NCBI GenBank assembly: GCA_038503065.1
Contig: JBCAMK010000012.1
Location: forward strand, 124,001 to 188,000
From: Paragyromitra xinjiangensis
Taxonomy: Eukaryota; Ascomycota; Pezizomycetes; Pezizales; Discinaceae
DNA: 64,000 bases
Direction of reading: 5' to 3'
Shown here: positions 24,028-35,887 of the stretch, piece after piece
Position numbering within the stretch: the stretch's first letter is position 1
Layout: each line of letters begins with the position of its first letter
Program-made: the position numbers and the translations under genes
The notes under the pieces: generated by a model
What the model saw: only the letters and a program-made list of their open reading frames with translations
What the model was told of the DNA's origin: nothing
The model's database searches: none

Positions 24028-26067
24028 ATGTGGGGAATTACAAGAATCCTCCGTGCTCTCGGAGCAATGCTTTACCTTCAGAGGAAGCTTCTCAACTACT
24101 GGTTAGCAGCAGCAGTTGTCTATATCTCAATAGTTGGAGCTGTGAATACACCAGGGTCTACTTTTGAAGGACCTATTCTATCAAGCAGAAGGCTTCAAAA
24201 CACCACGGAGGAATCTGGAATCCCACCACCATCGATTGCAGGAATCTTCTCGAATACCTTTGGTCAATCTTGCAAAGGCGACTATCTCAGGATTCTTTCC
24301 GCAACCGATAGTTTCGATCAGCTCGGCTCGTCAGCGGCGACCACTGTAATGACTCTTATTCCGGCTATGATTACTTTCGCGGCAATGCCTATGGCTAGCA
24401 TTAGCTCATTGAAATTTATCAATACTCAATTGGCTCTATACACAAGCGCTCTGACCCTAGGGCTGACTGTCGATGTCAGAAGCACTTTGGCGAAGGACAA
24501 AGAGAAGAAAGTAACAGACTTAATACGCGATCCCGAAGTAATAAAAAGCTGCGCCGGTATGTAAATATGATATTTCCCGGGGCAGAACAGATCATTATCT
24601 ACCGCATGGAACTGATGGGTCGCTATTTAGATGGCAAAGAGTATGACATTCATGGGATGTACAAGTCGGGCGGCCTTTCAGAGCTCTATGAGTGTGTCTG
24701 CAAAAAGCGCCTACCGATCATCCTTATCATTTTCACTATAGCATGTTACTCTTCTCTCCAGGTGATCTTATTTGGCACACTTGTTCGAGCTCTTCCGAAA
24801 ATCGAAGACATCCTTTTTATTTGGGCTTGCCCCGGGTGGAGCGCGGTGATATTCAACGCATGGTTAGGAGTAACAGCGGTACTTGCGGCCATTCTCAGAA
24901 CTATTAATGTCTCCTCTTTTTTAAACAAAGATGACGAAGTCCTACACATCACTCCACTCCATCGTTCTCACTTCAGCGAGCACTGCCAGGAATGTTCGGC
25001 AATAACTCGGGTCCCAGATCCAAGACTTTCTCCCCGAGATCGTATCAGGGGAGCCTTCTCCATTAGCTTCCTTCACATCTTTAAGTATCTAAGATTCCAC
25101 ACCACCTATCTAAAAGCCTAAAACTAATGATAACCCCAGTCTCGATCAAGAGTTCCTGCATCTTAAAGAAGTATTTAAGCTTTATCAACAGCCACACCCT
25201 ATGATAATCGTATTACGTAAATCACCTGAAGCGACCCCTCGGAGCACACTTACATTAGCAATTCACGGCTTTATTCAGGCAATATCAATTGTACTCCTCA
25301 CGTTCATGTTTGCCTCGATGTGGGGAGGTTCAGTTATGTGGACCACTCTGTTTGTCGCGGCATTCATGTCAATCATCTGGGTCTCGAGGACCGCCAGCTT
25401 GGTTGTAGGAGAATATCTGGAGCACAAAACCGGGATGACCGTCATATATTTCAGCACGAGCGACGAACGATGTGCGATCCTACGGGTTCTAGCAGCAATG
25501 CCAGAAGCCCTAGTTGAGATCAGATACTCGGGATTCATGTATTGGGATGGACATAACCTAAATGGCGACTGCGAGTCCCACGGGAATTCAGAATTTAAAC
25601 GAAGTAAAGAGACGGAAGCCAGGGTAAGAAGCTTGGGACTTATCAGAGGTGTAATTACTGGTTTTTTGATTGGGATAGGAGTGTTTTTCTCGTTTTTCGT
25701 AGCTACCCTCCCCTATAACGCCCCATTTATACCTCACCCTCGAGACTGGTTCAACTACCCGGTAGCGCTTGTTGTATCGGGATCTATCGCGGCAGCTTTT
25801 TGGATGGATTTCGCCTTCCAGAGGAGGTAAATTTCAAAGCATCGTATCGATAGTGCATTCGCAATGCTAACTTTCAGTTATAGTCGGCTTTTGTTATGGA
25901 GTTACTTCTGCAACGAGATCAAAAAATCATATCCTGCAATCAACCCTAATGGCGATATCGAAGCCGTTGGCGACGGGGCTAGTATAAGCCCTGTACCCAT
26001 GCAGCGAAACGCCATTAACGTCGAGCCCAAAGTACCCGACCCCGAAATCGCGGAAATACGCAAATAA
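24028..26067 (+). CDS. Unknown polytopic membrane protein, 619 aa
   Basis: Four exons, 24028-24556, 24631-25084, 25140-25826 and 25878-26067, with phases that agree throughout. Intron 1 could also end at an earlier AG (24585), but that would be only 29 nt; the 74-nt version has a CTGAT branch site and is preferred. Hydrophobic helices lie near residues 24-42, 100-150 (two or three), and several between about 200 and 570. One loop reads MTVIYFSTSDERCAILRVLA, followed by a GFMYWDGHNL segment. The N-terminal helix (WLAAAVVYISIVGAV) may be a signal anchor. The tail is short and acidic. I recognise no named family; the overall plan of grouped helices separated by long loops suggests a plasma-membrane or endomembrane protein. 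The start could lie in an unseen upstream exon. Confidence 0.7.
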
Positions 26068-26462
26068 TAACATTATAATTAAAGGTGACGAGGTGAGGTT
26101 AGGCATAAGGGGAAGAATCATTCCTTTTCGGTTGGAAAAAAGAAATTAGTAAAAAGCTAGCTTAAGGATAGGCGAATCCACCCATGTACTTAAATTTAAT
26201 ACTCTCATAATATAGAGATTTCTAGGAAACAGCTTACTGTGAGAAGGAGCCTCGCTGCTGCTGAGGTGGTATTTGCCTATGCGTCCATTTGGTGGGGTGT
26301 TAAGAGGAATCATTCCCGAAAACCTCTCAGGTACATTTGCCACGCACTACACTACTAAACACCTCCTTTTCTAGGTATTCTTATTAGCCTATGGGTTCTA
26401 ATGAGATACGCACTAACGCACCCGTCTTGCACCTAAGGGCATCATAATCGGAGAATGGTGCT

Positions 26463-26531
26463 TGCCAGCTGCGAGAATAAATTCCACACATGTGGCTAAA
26501 AGTCTGCGGGAATTTATTCTCGCAGCAGGCA
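26463..26531. repeat. Fold-back with 23-bp arms
   Basis: Arms 26463-26485 and 26509-26531 are reverse complements with one mismatch; the shared core is GCGAGAATAAATTCC. A short perfect palindrome, CCACACATGTGG, begins in the last bases of the left arm. It may be a solo MITE end pair or a hairpin. Confidence 0.8.
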
Positions 26532-27123
26532 GATAGTTTAAAAAGCTAAATCTGAATTCTTACATGCTAAGAACCACAAGAAGGGAAAAGTCACCTTACC
26601 AGCGTTTAACAGATGGAATTCTTAGAGATTCCCTCCTCTTAAGGCGAGATATCTGTTGATGGAGACCATTCATAATATTATTTACTGCTAGTAAAGGAAC
26701 CAATAATAGCCACATGATACCAGCCGCTATAGGATCCCAAAAATACACCTAACATCCCCTAAAACTACCGAGCAAGAAGAATAAACCTGGAGTAAAATGC
26801 TTCGTCCGCAGCCGTATGAGGTTGTAATCACAACACCCAAACAAACTAGCTACATTCGAAGTAATATATCAAGGTAAGAGATCTCACTGCAAAAACTTTG
26901 ACCCACAAGCTAACGTTCTCGTTTCAACCATAATACTTTGTTACCAGTACTGTTACAAAATGTACTGAATTCGTGGCCAAATATACGCACGGACCGACTT
27001 ACACATTTCCTCCACCGCCCAGAGACCATTTGGACGGGTCCTACCCAACAACGAGCCTCCCCAGATTCCTAGATTTTAGCTCTTGAATTAAGTCCCACAC
27101 CTCTCCTCCAAGATTCGCTTTAG

Positions 27124-27278
27124 TACAGTCGCTCCTGGGGTCACAACGAAACTGGTGCCAAAGGTTACAACCTGCATAGAGATTTCTAGTTCCAAGCCCC
27201 ATTCCTCGTTACCCTACATTCAAAATGCAGCCTTGCAGGTTACTTTCCAGTTTCGTCGTGACCCCAGGAGCGACTGTA
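27124..27278. repeat. Fold-back element with 32-bp arms, 155 bp
   Basis: Arms 27124-27155 and 27247-27278 are reverse complements with a single mismatch (TACAGTCGCTCCTGGGGTCA core). The interior also has a shorter inverted pair around GGTTACAACCTGCA. The size and near-perfect arms suggest a recently inserted MITE-like element. Confidence 0.85.
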
Positions 27279-27822
27279 TTTTCTGCAAGTTAGTTGGTCT
27301 GCAATATCCCCATGCAGACATGCAACCCGGCAGGCTCAAAACGTGCAATTACGAGTACAGGATAAGACAAAGTAATGAGTAATCGTATTAATCATCACCA
27401 CCGCATCATCGTCAACAGCAGCAGCTCGGAGTTCCGAATTATTGGACACAATAATCCAAGTGATAGTCGCGATGACAGACTCACGCAGGATAGTAATACA
27501 ACTATTGTCCCAGGGTTGGTGCAGTATCCAGCAATAATCGCGACACAATAAGAAAAAAACAAGCACAGAGCGCGATCTACTACATAAGGCGGCTCACTGC
27601 TTAGTTAAGGTGAATACCCGGTGAACAACACCCTATCCCATCGCGATCTTCATAAAGTGAAGAGCTTTCTAAGCATAGACAGCTCCATGCAGCTCAACCT
27701 GCGGCTCAGTTCAACGCAGATCTGCAGTGAAAGTGAATAAGAACCCGAAAATCCCCCACACCCTCCCACTCTCAAGATTCTCCACATTAAACAATCCAGC
27801 CAACTTATCGATACCTCAAGCT

Positions 27823-30486
27823 ATGACCGACAAGTCCAGCTTCAAAGTTATAATCGTCGGCGGTTCAATCGGAGGACTAACCCTAGCCCACTGTCTCTCC
27901 CGCGCTAACATCGACTATGTTGTCCTCGAAGCTCGACCTGAAATCGCACCTCAAGTAGGAGCTGGAATAGGCATATCTCCCAATGGCGGTCGGATCTTGG
28001 ACCAGCTCGGGTTATTCGATACTATCAATGCACAAACCGTCCCGATGGAGCTTTTCCATTACCGGGAGTCAGACGGTGTTAGATATAGTAGCAGCGATAT
28101 CTTCCAAGCTATCCGGAAAAGGTACAGAAACACAACCACAAAATTGTATTGAATCTCGGCTGAAACTCAAGGTGTTTTATAGATTTGGTTATCCGTGTAT
28201 ATTTCCCGCCCGACAGGCAGTACTCCAAGTTCTTGCCGACAATCTGAAAGAGAAGGATAGGATCCATCTCGGCCAGCGTATTGTCAAGATTGAATACTCA
28301 GATAAAGGCGCGATAGTATTCACAAAAGATGGCTCGGAATACGCCGGCGATCTGGTTGTAGGTGCAGACGGAGTACATAGTAGCGTACGTTCAGAAATGT
28401 GGCGACATGCAGATCTACTAAAGCCAGGATTTATCTCAACAGAAGAGAAAAAAGGTAGCCCCCACAAAATACCCCGGCTTTCAATACGCCTTAGCTCACC
28501 AAACCACAGGAATGGTTGCGGAATACAGCTGCCTCTGGGGACTCTCAAACCCTACACCTGGGATGAAGGAAGGCCATGCGGAACTAACCTTAAACAACGG
28601 TTTCAGCGTTCTCTGCATGGCTGAAAAGAATGGCCGGATCTTTTGGTTCGTGACCCACAAGATGGGCAAGAAATATACCTGGCCAGATGCCCCCCGTTTC
28701 AGTAAAGAAGACGCAGAAAAGTACGCCGATACACTCAAAGACTACAAACTCCTCGAAAACACCACATTCGGCGATCTTTGGGGGAATAGAACGACTTTCA
28801 ACATGACCGTCTTGGACGAGAACGTATTCCAACATTGGTATTTCGGACGCATCGTTTGTTTGGGCGACTCCGTTCACAAGGTATGCTTACAGCAGTCCCT
28901 CCAGCCAGCCAGCGGCAATAAGAAACTAATAACCTATACAAGATGACGCCAAACTTAGGCCAAGGCGGAAACTGCGCAATCGAAAGCGCAGCAGCCCTCG
29001 CAAACAACCTCCACAATCTAGTCAACGAGATCAAAAGCCATACCCCGACAACCAACGAACTCAACGCCTACCTAAGCGAATACCAACAATCCAACAAAGA
29101 CCGCATCTCCGGAATCAACTTCGTCTCCGGAATCGTTACGCGAGCACAAGCCCGTGATGGTCTCTACCACAAAATCATGAGCCAGTACGTATACAAAGTC
29201 ATTGACGACAACGCCTTCAACCTAAACTCAGATATGATGGTTGCTGCGGCCAAGATCGACTACCTACCGCTTCCGGAACGGTCGATAAATGGTTGGATGC
29301 CTTTTGATAAGAACTTAGGAATCATGAAGAAACCTCAGTCTTCGCGGAGGATGCTACAGGCCGCACCGTTCTTAGTGTTTTTCGCTGTTGCTCTCAGCTC
29401 AATCCCAGTAGCAGAATTTCTTAACGGGACTAGAGAGCTTATTCGACAAGTTAGCACGGCTGGCGCATGGCCGGTAAACGGTGGAGCTTTTGCTATTAAA
29501 GACACATACCTAGGTATCCCTTGGATTGATTCTCTAGTAAAACAATTCGTTATCCGCTTTCCCGCAAACCTACCTGGATTAGACAACCTACAAAGACTAC
29601 AAATGATCTCCACCATAGCAGATCTAATCCCCCTGCACACCATCTGGACCATCGAATCCTGGAGATCAGGAAACGTCCAACTCCTAACAAACCTGTCAGT
29701 TAACCCTTCTCCCCAACCCAAAAGAAACTCAATACTAACCCTTCGAAAAGCTCCATGCTATTCGCCCTCGCATCCCAAAAATTCAGCCTCGGCGTCATAG
29801 CCCCAATCTACTTCTTCCATCACTTCGTACGCACCTCCTATCACAACTACGCATCCATCGACATGCGAGTAATCCAATCGAAGTACGCCTGGCCGCTCAT
29901 CCCAACCGTCATAACCACCATGATCCTCCCAGCCATCCTCCTCTTCGGTCCTTTCGACTTCACCCCCGACACCTACCAGACCATCATCGCGGCATGGCAA
30001 TTCTTCCCACTCTCGTTCTCACTCCTTCATCAAGCCCTTGCCAAACTAATCCCAGAAACTGAACACGAGAAGTCGAATCCTGGCGTCGATATTCCAATCC
30101 TCCAGCGAACTTATATCTTCGTCGGTCTAGTAAGCGCTAGTGTACATCTGTATATACGCTCCTTCGGGCTCTCAGGGTATGAGGTGTTTCTCGCTGGGGC
30201 TCGTGACCCGTTTAGCGCTGTAGGTTCGGCAATTGAGGGGATAGGCAGGTCTGCGAGTTTGAGCTACTTGTTGGGATTTGGAAGTAGTTTGTTGTGGGCT
30301 GTGATGACTATTAATGATTTAAAGAAGGCGGGAAGGACGGATGCAAGTTTGGTGAAGATTATGTCGTTGTTGGTGGCGGGAACTGCACTTTTTGGCCCTG
30401 GGGCCGTTTTGGCGGTGTTTTGGATGTGGAGGGAGGATATTCTATCTAAGCGACGTACTGGGAGAGAGACGGTTAATCCGTTGTAG
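27823..30486 (+). CDS. FAD monooxygenase fused to a polytopic membrane domain
   Basis: Five exons, 27823-28121, 28183-28454, 28510-28880, 28943-29694 and 29751-30486, give 809 aa. For intron 2 the acceptor at 28509 is preferred over 28494 because it gives a 55-nt intron. The N-terminal half is a group A flavoprotein monooxygenase (PaxM-like): FAD-binding [10 protein letters not shown] at 9-18, the [10 protein letters not shown] motif near 160-169, and [16 protein letters not shown] at about 309-323, which binds the FAD ribityl and phosphate. From about residue 450 there are roughly eight hydrophobic helices, far more than the single C-terminal anchor of a typical PaxM-type enzyme. It should oxidise a hydrophobic, perhaps isoprenoid, substrate at a membrane. 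What the membrane domain does is unknown: anchor, channel or second catalytic module. It converges on the inositol phosphatase gene 481 bp away. Confidence 0.85.
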
Positions 30487-30967
30487 TCGGCTAGGCTATA
30501 GTAGAACAATATTTTTACTGAGGTACCCACATACATAGAATGATAATTCAAACTTGATACTCCAACTAGCAGGGATAAAAAGAGCAAGTGATTAGCGGTG
30601 ATTGTACCATCATCCAAAGCCCCAATCTCAACTAGCAAATCGGGTACTCCAGCGTACCCCAGCGTAATTAACCAATTAACCAATTCACCAATTCTAGAGA
30701 ATGCTGAGATTTGGGGACAGCGCAGAAGACGAGCGAGCGACACTTCACCCCGAACCCAAGAATCATGTCCTAGCAAGAACCATATCACAGAAAATTTTAT
30801 ACCCCACACCCGTCTAATCTATTCCAATAACATGTCCTTCGCATTCGCCAACATCGAAACCGCCAACTCCTTGTATAAACAACAGCAAACGAAAAGAAGT
30901 AAAGAAAAAAACATAAAGGTAACGCAACACAAAACCTCCTTGCCATTACAACCACCTCTAATATACT

Positions 30968-33900
30968 TCAAACACCCACCACAAACCCCTCCAAAAATGC
31001 CACTCTCTTTTTCTTCTCTTCGTCCTCTACGCGATTATTCTTCTTCTCTCCTTCATCTGGCACGGGTCTTCTTATAATGACCTCGGCAAATATTTCAAGT
31101 ACCCTTCTCTTCACTAGCACCCCCCGGGGCTGTTTTCGTGGTGGAAATGCCATTGCTGCTGCGGAAGCTATAGGGGACAGTGGAGATGTCGGTTCTTCCA
31201 CTCCCGTCTGTGTTCTGCGGAGAGAAAGGTTTGTTGATGTTCTTCGAAGAGAAAACCCGGTAGATACCCTTTGAAGAGGAAAAGGAGGTGGGGCGGAAAG
31301 AATACTAGTGGTATCTATCAAGAAGCCAGTCAAGTACACAAACACATTTGCGTGAACAGATGATGATGTCGCGGAAAGCTTATCAAGGACCTAGAGATAG
31401 GAAACCCAATTTCAGTAAGTCAAGAAAAAGATGACCCAAAGGAAAATGGTGAAGAACCTGTTCTCCTAATTTTCGCTCGCCAGCAGCTCTAAGGACATCA
31501 GGCCACATCTCTATTGGCACAACACCCTCCTTTAGGCCTCTTAGCCATTCTGTCAGAACTCCCGCCACAGCCTCCACGACCTCTTCTGTTGTTGGATTCC
31601 ACTCCTCGTCCTCGTCCAATTCGATAGCAATACGGAGTGCATCTTGATCGTCAAGATCCAGATCCCGATCAATACATTCCCATACACCAACCGCGAGCAT
31701 ACGTCGCTTTTCTTGGTCGAGTCCCCAGGTCTCCGCAACAAACGGCCATCCTACTTCCGAGTACCATCTACCTTCATCGTTGGCAAGCTCCCTCATATTC
31801 TTGAGCAGAAACTCTGTCATTTTATAAAGCTCTCTCGGTGCCGAATATAGTACCTCACCCTTAGTATCCCCTTTAGCAACCCACCCTCTTATCCCGCCAG
31901 CTCCTTCGGGAACTTTGACCAACTCGCTCAAGCTTCTTCCAAACCCACTCGGAGCCCATTCTCCACCAACAGGCAAGAAGACATCCCTCCCATTATCCAC
32001 CCGGAGGACTAAAACATCCATAAGTGTTTCACTGCCCTCATTCAAACCTCTCACATCCTCCAGCTTCTCGATAAGAAGATTCATAATGATCGAACATGCT
32101 TCTCCAGGCTGCAATACAACGGCTCCTCCTGTATCCTTCAAGTCTTTCCCATCCCCAGAGAACTCAACCTTAAGCCATTCTCTCGAGATAACCTCGTCTT
32201 TCGACGATGCCACTAGTGTAGCATCACCTGTTGATTGCTTCCCGACGAACTTCATCTTTGCTTCGGAGGCTCCCGTATTTGCGACTGTTATACTCCTTTG
32301 GGTACGTTGCCCTAGCCTAACTTTACCAAAATCCACAACACCCTCCTCGTACGGTTGACCTTCGACTTGATCTACAATCACTGCGACAACCGGTCGTCTC
32401 TCGTTCTCAATCTTGTCAACCTCTCGTGCTACGTCTGCGTGAACCATAGCTCTAAGTTTAGGTACAACTGCAGGGAATGATAGCTCAAATAGTGAAGCGA
32501 TAGGTTTATGATCCGAAGATATAACGTTTTGATACGATGAATAGTAAAGTTGCTCCAGTTTGACTTCGCCTGACGCAGACTTGAAGCTAGAAATCGGTAA
32601 AACCTTGATTCTCGTCGCGTGAGGGACTATGGAATCAGCTCTCGAGACTACCAAATCTTCCTCATCGGAATCACTCGTCTCAAATATAACTTCTCCTGTA
32701 GTCAAAATACTCGAACTTCGTGTCCTACTCCTGACTCGTCCTTTAACACGATCTCCATCAGCGCCCTTGACTTTCCAAAGCACGCGATCACACCAACTCG
32801 GTACTCTAGCCTTCTCACTAGAGTCCCATACCCCTATAGTACCAACGTCATACTTATAGGTCGGTATAAAGCCAATATTGCCCTCCTTGAATCCAACAAA
32901 AGCCTTCGATTCCCTTTGTTGTTTTCGTAGTTGGTCGTACTGTAGTAAATTCGCAATGGTATCCTCCAGTGTCAGGATTGGTTCAGGATGACTCTCACTT
33001 GATGCTCCCTCTAGATTACTGGGAACCGGCGATATCACTGGCGAAGAAGGGACTGGGGATACCGAATTAGGAGGGGTATCGTGCGTGGGCGGAAGATCTT
33101 TAGGCATATGTGGGGCGAGAAGACGACGGATATCACCATTCGGTAGATCAACGCGATAATTGAGATCTCCACACCAGATCATAATATCTGCGTTCTCAAG
33201 ACTCTCACCCGCTGCAGCCTGCAGCGAGGTATTTTCACCGCTCCCCTTCGCATCCTCATTATCGAGGCCTATAAAACTTCTACCCACAGGTTCAAATGCC
33301 ATCCGCTTCATTATTTCCGCAGCATCCCAGTTCCGTCGGTCCGTATTGTTCGCGAAGGCAGCCAAATGGACATCCACAAATACAAGCCTGAGAGTATCGC
33401 CGAGTATCAGCCGAACCCCAGCACCACCTTTGTTTCCAACGTAACCCATCAGACCTGTACCGACAGTCGAGGTCGACACTGATCCCACGAGGGACATGAG
33501 ACGAGGAGAAACAAAGACAAAAAGCAGAACGCCCATGAGCTGTGTTGAAGCTACACACGTATATCCATCGGGAAGAGCTGCCTGAGGGTTAAGTCATCGT
33601 CTCATCAGATCAACATAACAATAGGCTACCAGAACATCCAGAGACCCGAGGACGTACTTGAGCATGCGCTTTCCAATTCATCTCGACTTTCGGATCCAAA
33701 TACTTAAAATAAGAATCCCTTGACGTTATATCCACAACTTCCTGGAGCCCAATAGCGTAGATCCCGATCTCATCCTCGTTATTGTTACCCTTGTCTTTCG
33801 TTTCGCCTGTTGCTTCCCGTACGTCACCACCCGTAACAGAAACAGTGCGTAAATCCCTCTTCTTGTCCACAACCCAGTCTGACAAATCTTTCTCAATCCC

Positions 33901-34149
33901 CTGCGTAGCAGCAACATTCCAGCTCCCAACTTTGATCTTTATCCGTTGCTGTCGGATAAACTCGGACCTCCGAGAAAGCATTTGCTCGGTAAGATACGCT
34001 TGGGTGTCTTGTTGCGGCTGTGGAGCACCTGAGCCTGGGTACTCGGTGGTATCCGCAAAGGTCACAGAAGACACAGTAGCGAAGGATACAGCGGTAGTTG
34101 AGGACGAAGCTGTTGAGGGGAAGGCCCCAGGCATAAAATTAGAAGCCAT
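30968..34149 (-). CDS. OCRL/INPP5B-like inositol polyphosphate 5-phosphatase
   Basis: Three exons on the minus strand: 34149-33658, 33581-31458 and 31390-30968, giving 1012 aa. An in-frame codon upstream at 34170 is GTG, so the ATG at 34149 is the start. The catalytic domain begins at about residue 55 (VGSWNVA) and contains WCGDLNYRVD near 302, PSWCDRVLW near 422 and SDHKPI near 522, all signatures of Mg-dependent 5-phosphatases acting on PI(4,5)P2 and related lipids. An ASH-type beta-sandwich follows (VDFGKVRLGQRTQRSITV, about 580), then a RhoGAP-like helical domain ending in HANVFVYLTGFL. The last intron begins with an unusual GTTCTT donor; it is needed because it restores VLDKLSATSSSVHANVF of the RhoGAP-like fold. 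The loop at about 315-350 is Pro/Ser-rich. Its job is probably phosphoinositide turnover on endosomal or Golgi membranes. Confidence 0.88.
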
Positions 34150-35369
34150 GGCGCGTCGAGCTCCGTCCACAGAGCCTCACTTCAAGCGGGGAGGAAATAG
34201 CCGATAAGGGCCGTATTTAGTCAGTAAAGTATTCCGAGATGAAGATGAGATGAAGACAGAGATGGAGATGGAGATGGAGATGGAGATTCAGGAACGGAGA
34301 CGATGACACGCCCCGGCCAAGAGCCGTGTAATATGCACGAGCATTTATCCAAGAACCTCTTTCGGTCCCTGGATGTTTTAGTGTTGCAGATGGGAACTTG
34401 GCTGACGTCATCAGCCCTTACTCCTACACCAACGAAACCTAAACAGAACAAAGATATGATACTCTATGCTCTCGAGCACATGTGCCTATCGTAGATGAGA
34501 CTTTAGCCAACCCCGATTGTGTCAGAACCAGCCTGTGTGAAGTTTTGTTACAAATCTCCAACCTCAGTACCAAAAAAGGTCCAAGCTTTAGAGCAAAGAG
34601 AGCATGAGATAAAGTACAGGCAGCATCCCCAAGTCCATAACTCGTTCTTTCACTCCAAACCTCATCTATCACCTCCTACACACTCCTTCGCAATGGTCTT
34701 ATGACTATAGCAACCATCACCAATAATGTCCTCGTGCCCAGATAAAATCTTGTACCCCTGTACCATATATACTCCATGTGCAACAAGCATCTACACGACA
34801 CTCTTACGCCCCTCATCTAGTATGTGCCCTAGCGGTGTTAATTATGTACCATCAACCAAACCACTACCTCCACAGCAAAACAGCACAATACAATACACCC
34901 TCATATATTGTCCTTTTAAACAACAGACTTCCATGACAGAGAACCTGAAACTAATCCGTACGTGCAGCACACAGAGAGCAAGTCAATCTATACTGGACTA
35001 CTCGATTAAACCCAAAAAAAAAATTTATAAAAACATACCCATCGCCAGTAATAATTTCACCACATTGATCGGTTCACCCAAGGTCAATAAACAATTTCAG
35101 TCATAACACCAAAGAACATAACCCCTCACACATCAATCATCCATCATAAAAAGTCACTCGATATATACCAAAATTCTTATGCACCAAACCAACAAAGCCA
35201 CTAATTAGCTGAAGAAAGCCCATACATCCTTATTACACCACTGACCACAAACCAAGTAAAAACCGTATCAAAACCCCCTTGAACGCCCCTCCCGAAGCCG
35301 TAACGCCAGAAATACCCCCTCCCCCGCACAGCCTACTACCTACACCCAGTATCAACCCGTAGCTATCCC
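34150..35369. other. Intergenic; promoter side of the 5-phosphatase
   Basis: No gene recognised. A GGAGAT/GAGATG microsatellite of about five units lies at 34257-34290, just upstream of the phosphatase start. The stretch 34700-35300 is A/C-rich with chance frames only. Confidence 0.45.
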
Positions 35370-35887
35370 TCATAAGCCCCCCGCGCCACCCTCGCCCCTC
35401 CTCATCAACCCTCGCACGAGCACCCCATATATACCAGGATTCGTGCTCTCAAAAGCAATGACCCTTACATATTGCTCATCCCTAAGCCTCATGTGCGCTC
35501 CCCGCTCAACTAACATCTGCACTATATCCTCGTGCCCTCCAGCTACCGCATCCAAGAGTGGCGTAAAACTTGATCTATCAAGCGCATTTATGTCTGCACC
35601 ACTCTCAAGTACCAAAGTGACGATGCTAGCATGCCCGTTGCTAGCTGCAACATAGAGGGCGCTTGGATCGGGAGAGGTATTGGTTTCGACGGTGGGTGAT
35701 TTAAGGAGAAAAGTCATGAGGGGGACGTCACCCTGACTTGACGCCCAGATGAGAGCGGGTTCGTTGTTGACAGGGGCATGCGCGAGCTTATGGAAAAGCG
35801 GTTAGCGAGGATTAAGTGGCTGAGAGGGCCTAGGGAGAGGTAGGAGGCGGTTCTGAGGATTAGTTCGTTAGGTAGGGTGAGGAGCAT
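35370..35887 (-). pseudogene. F-box/ankyrin protein gene broken by a frameshift
   Basis: On the minus strand, MLLTLPNELILRTASYLSLG at 35887 is an F-box start. It runs in frame until about 35795 and then loses sense. In another frame, from about 35790, KLAHAPVNNEPALIWASSQG is followed by two or three ankyrin repeats (ALYVAASNGHASIVTLVLESG, FTPLLDAVAGGHEDIVQMLVERGA) to a stop at 35370. There is no room for an intron at the junction, and the second frame has a stop just before it. In intact family members the F-box would continue for several residues before KLAHA, so bases are probably missing. The whole gene is short, with few repeats. It is either a pseudogene or carries a sequence error; if intact it would recruit substrates to an SCF ubiquitin ligase. 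Confidence 0.6.

Larger units (their letters stand above)
26068..27822. other. Intergenic with two fold-back elements
   Basis: No gene recognised. Two inverted repeats, at 26463-26531 and 27124-27278, are listed separately. The final 100 bases hold the leader of the monooxygenase gene. An in-frame region upstream of 27823 opens at 27727, but the ATG at 27823 sits directly before the Rossmann strand. Confidence 0.5.

Noticed and set aside
24557..24585. A 29-nt intron option in the 24-26 kb membrane gene
   Set aside because: Too short for a fungal intron; the 74-nt alternative ending at 24630 has a branch site and keeps the frame.
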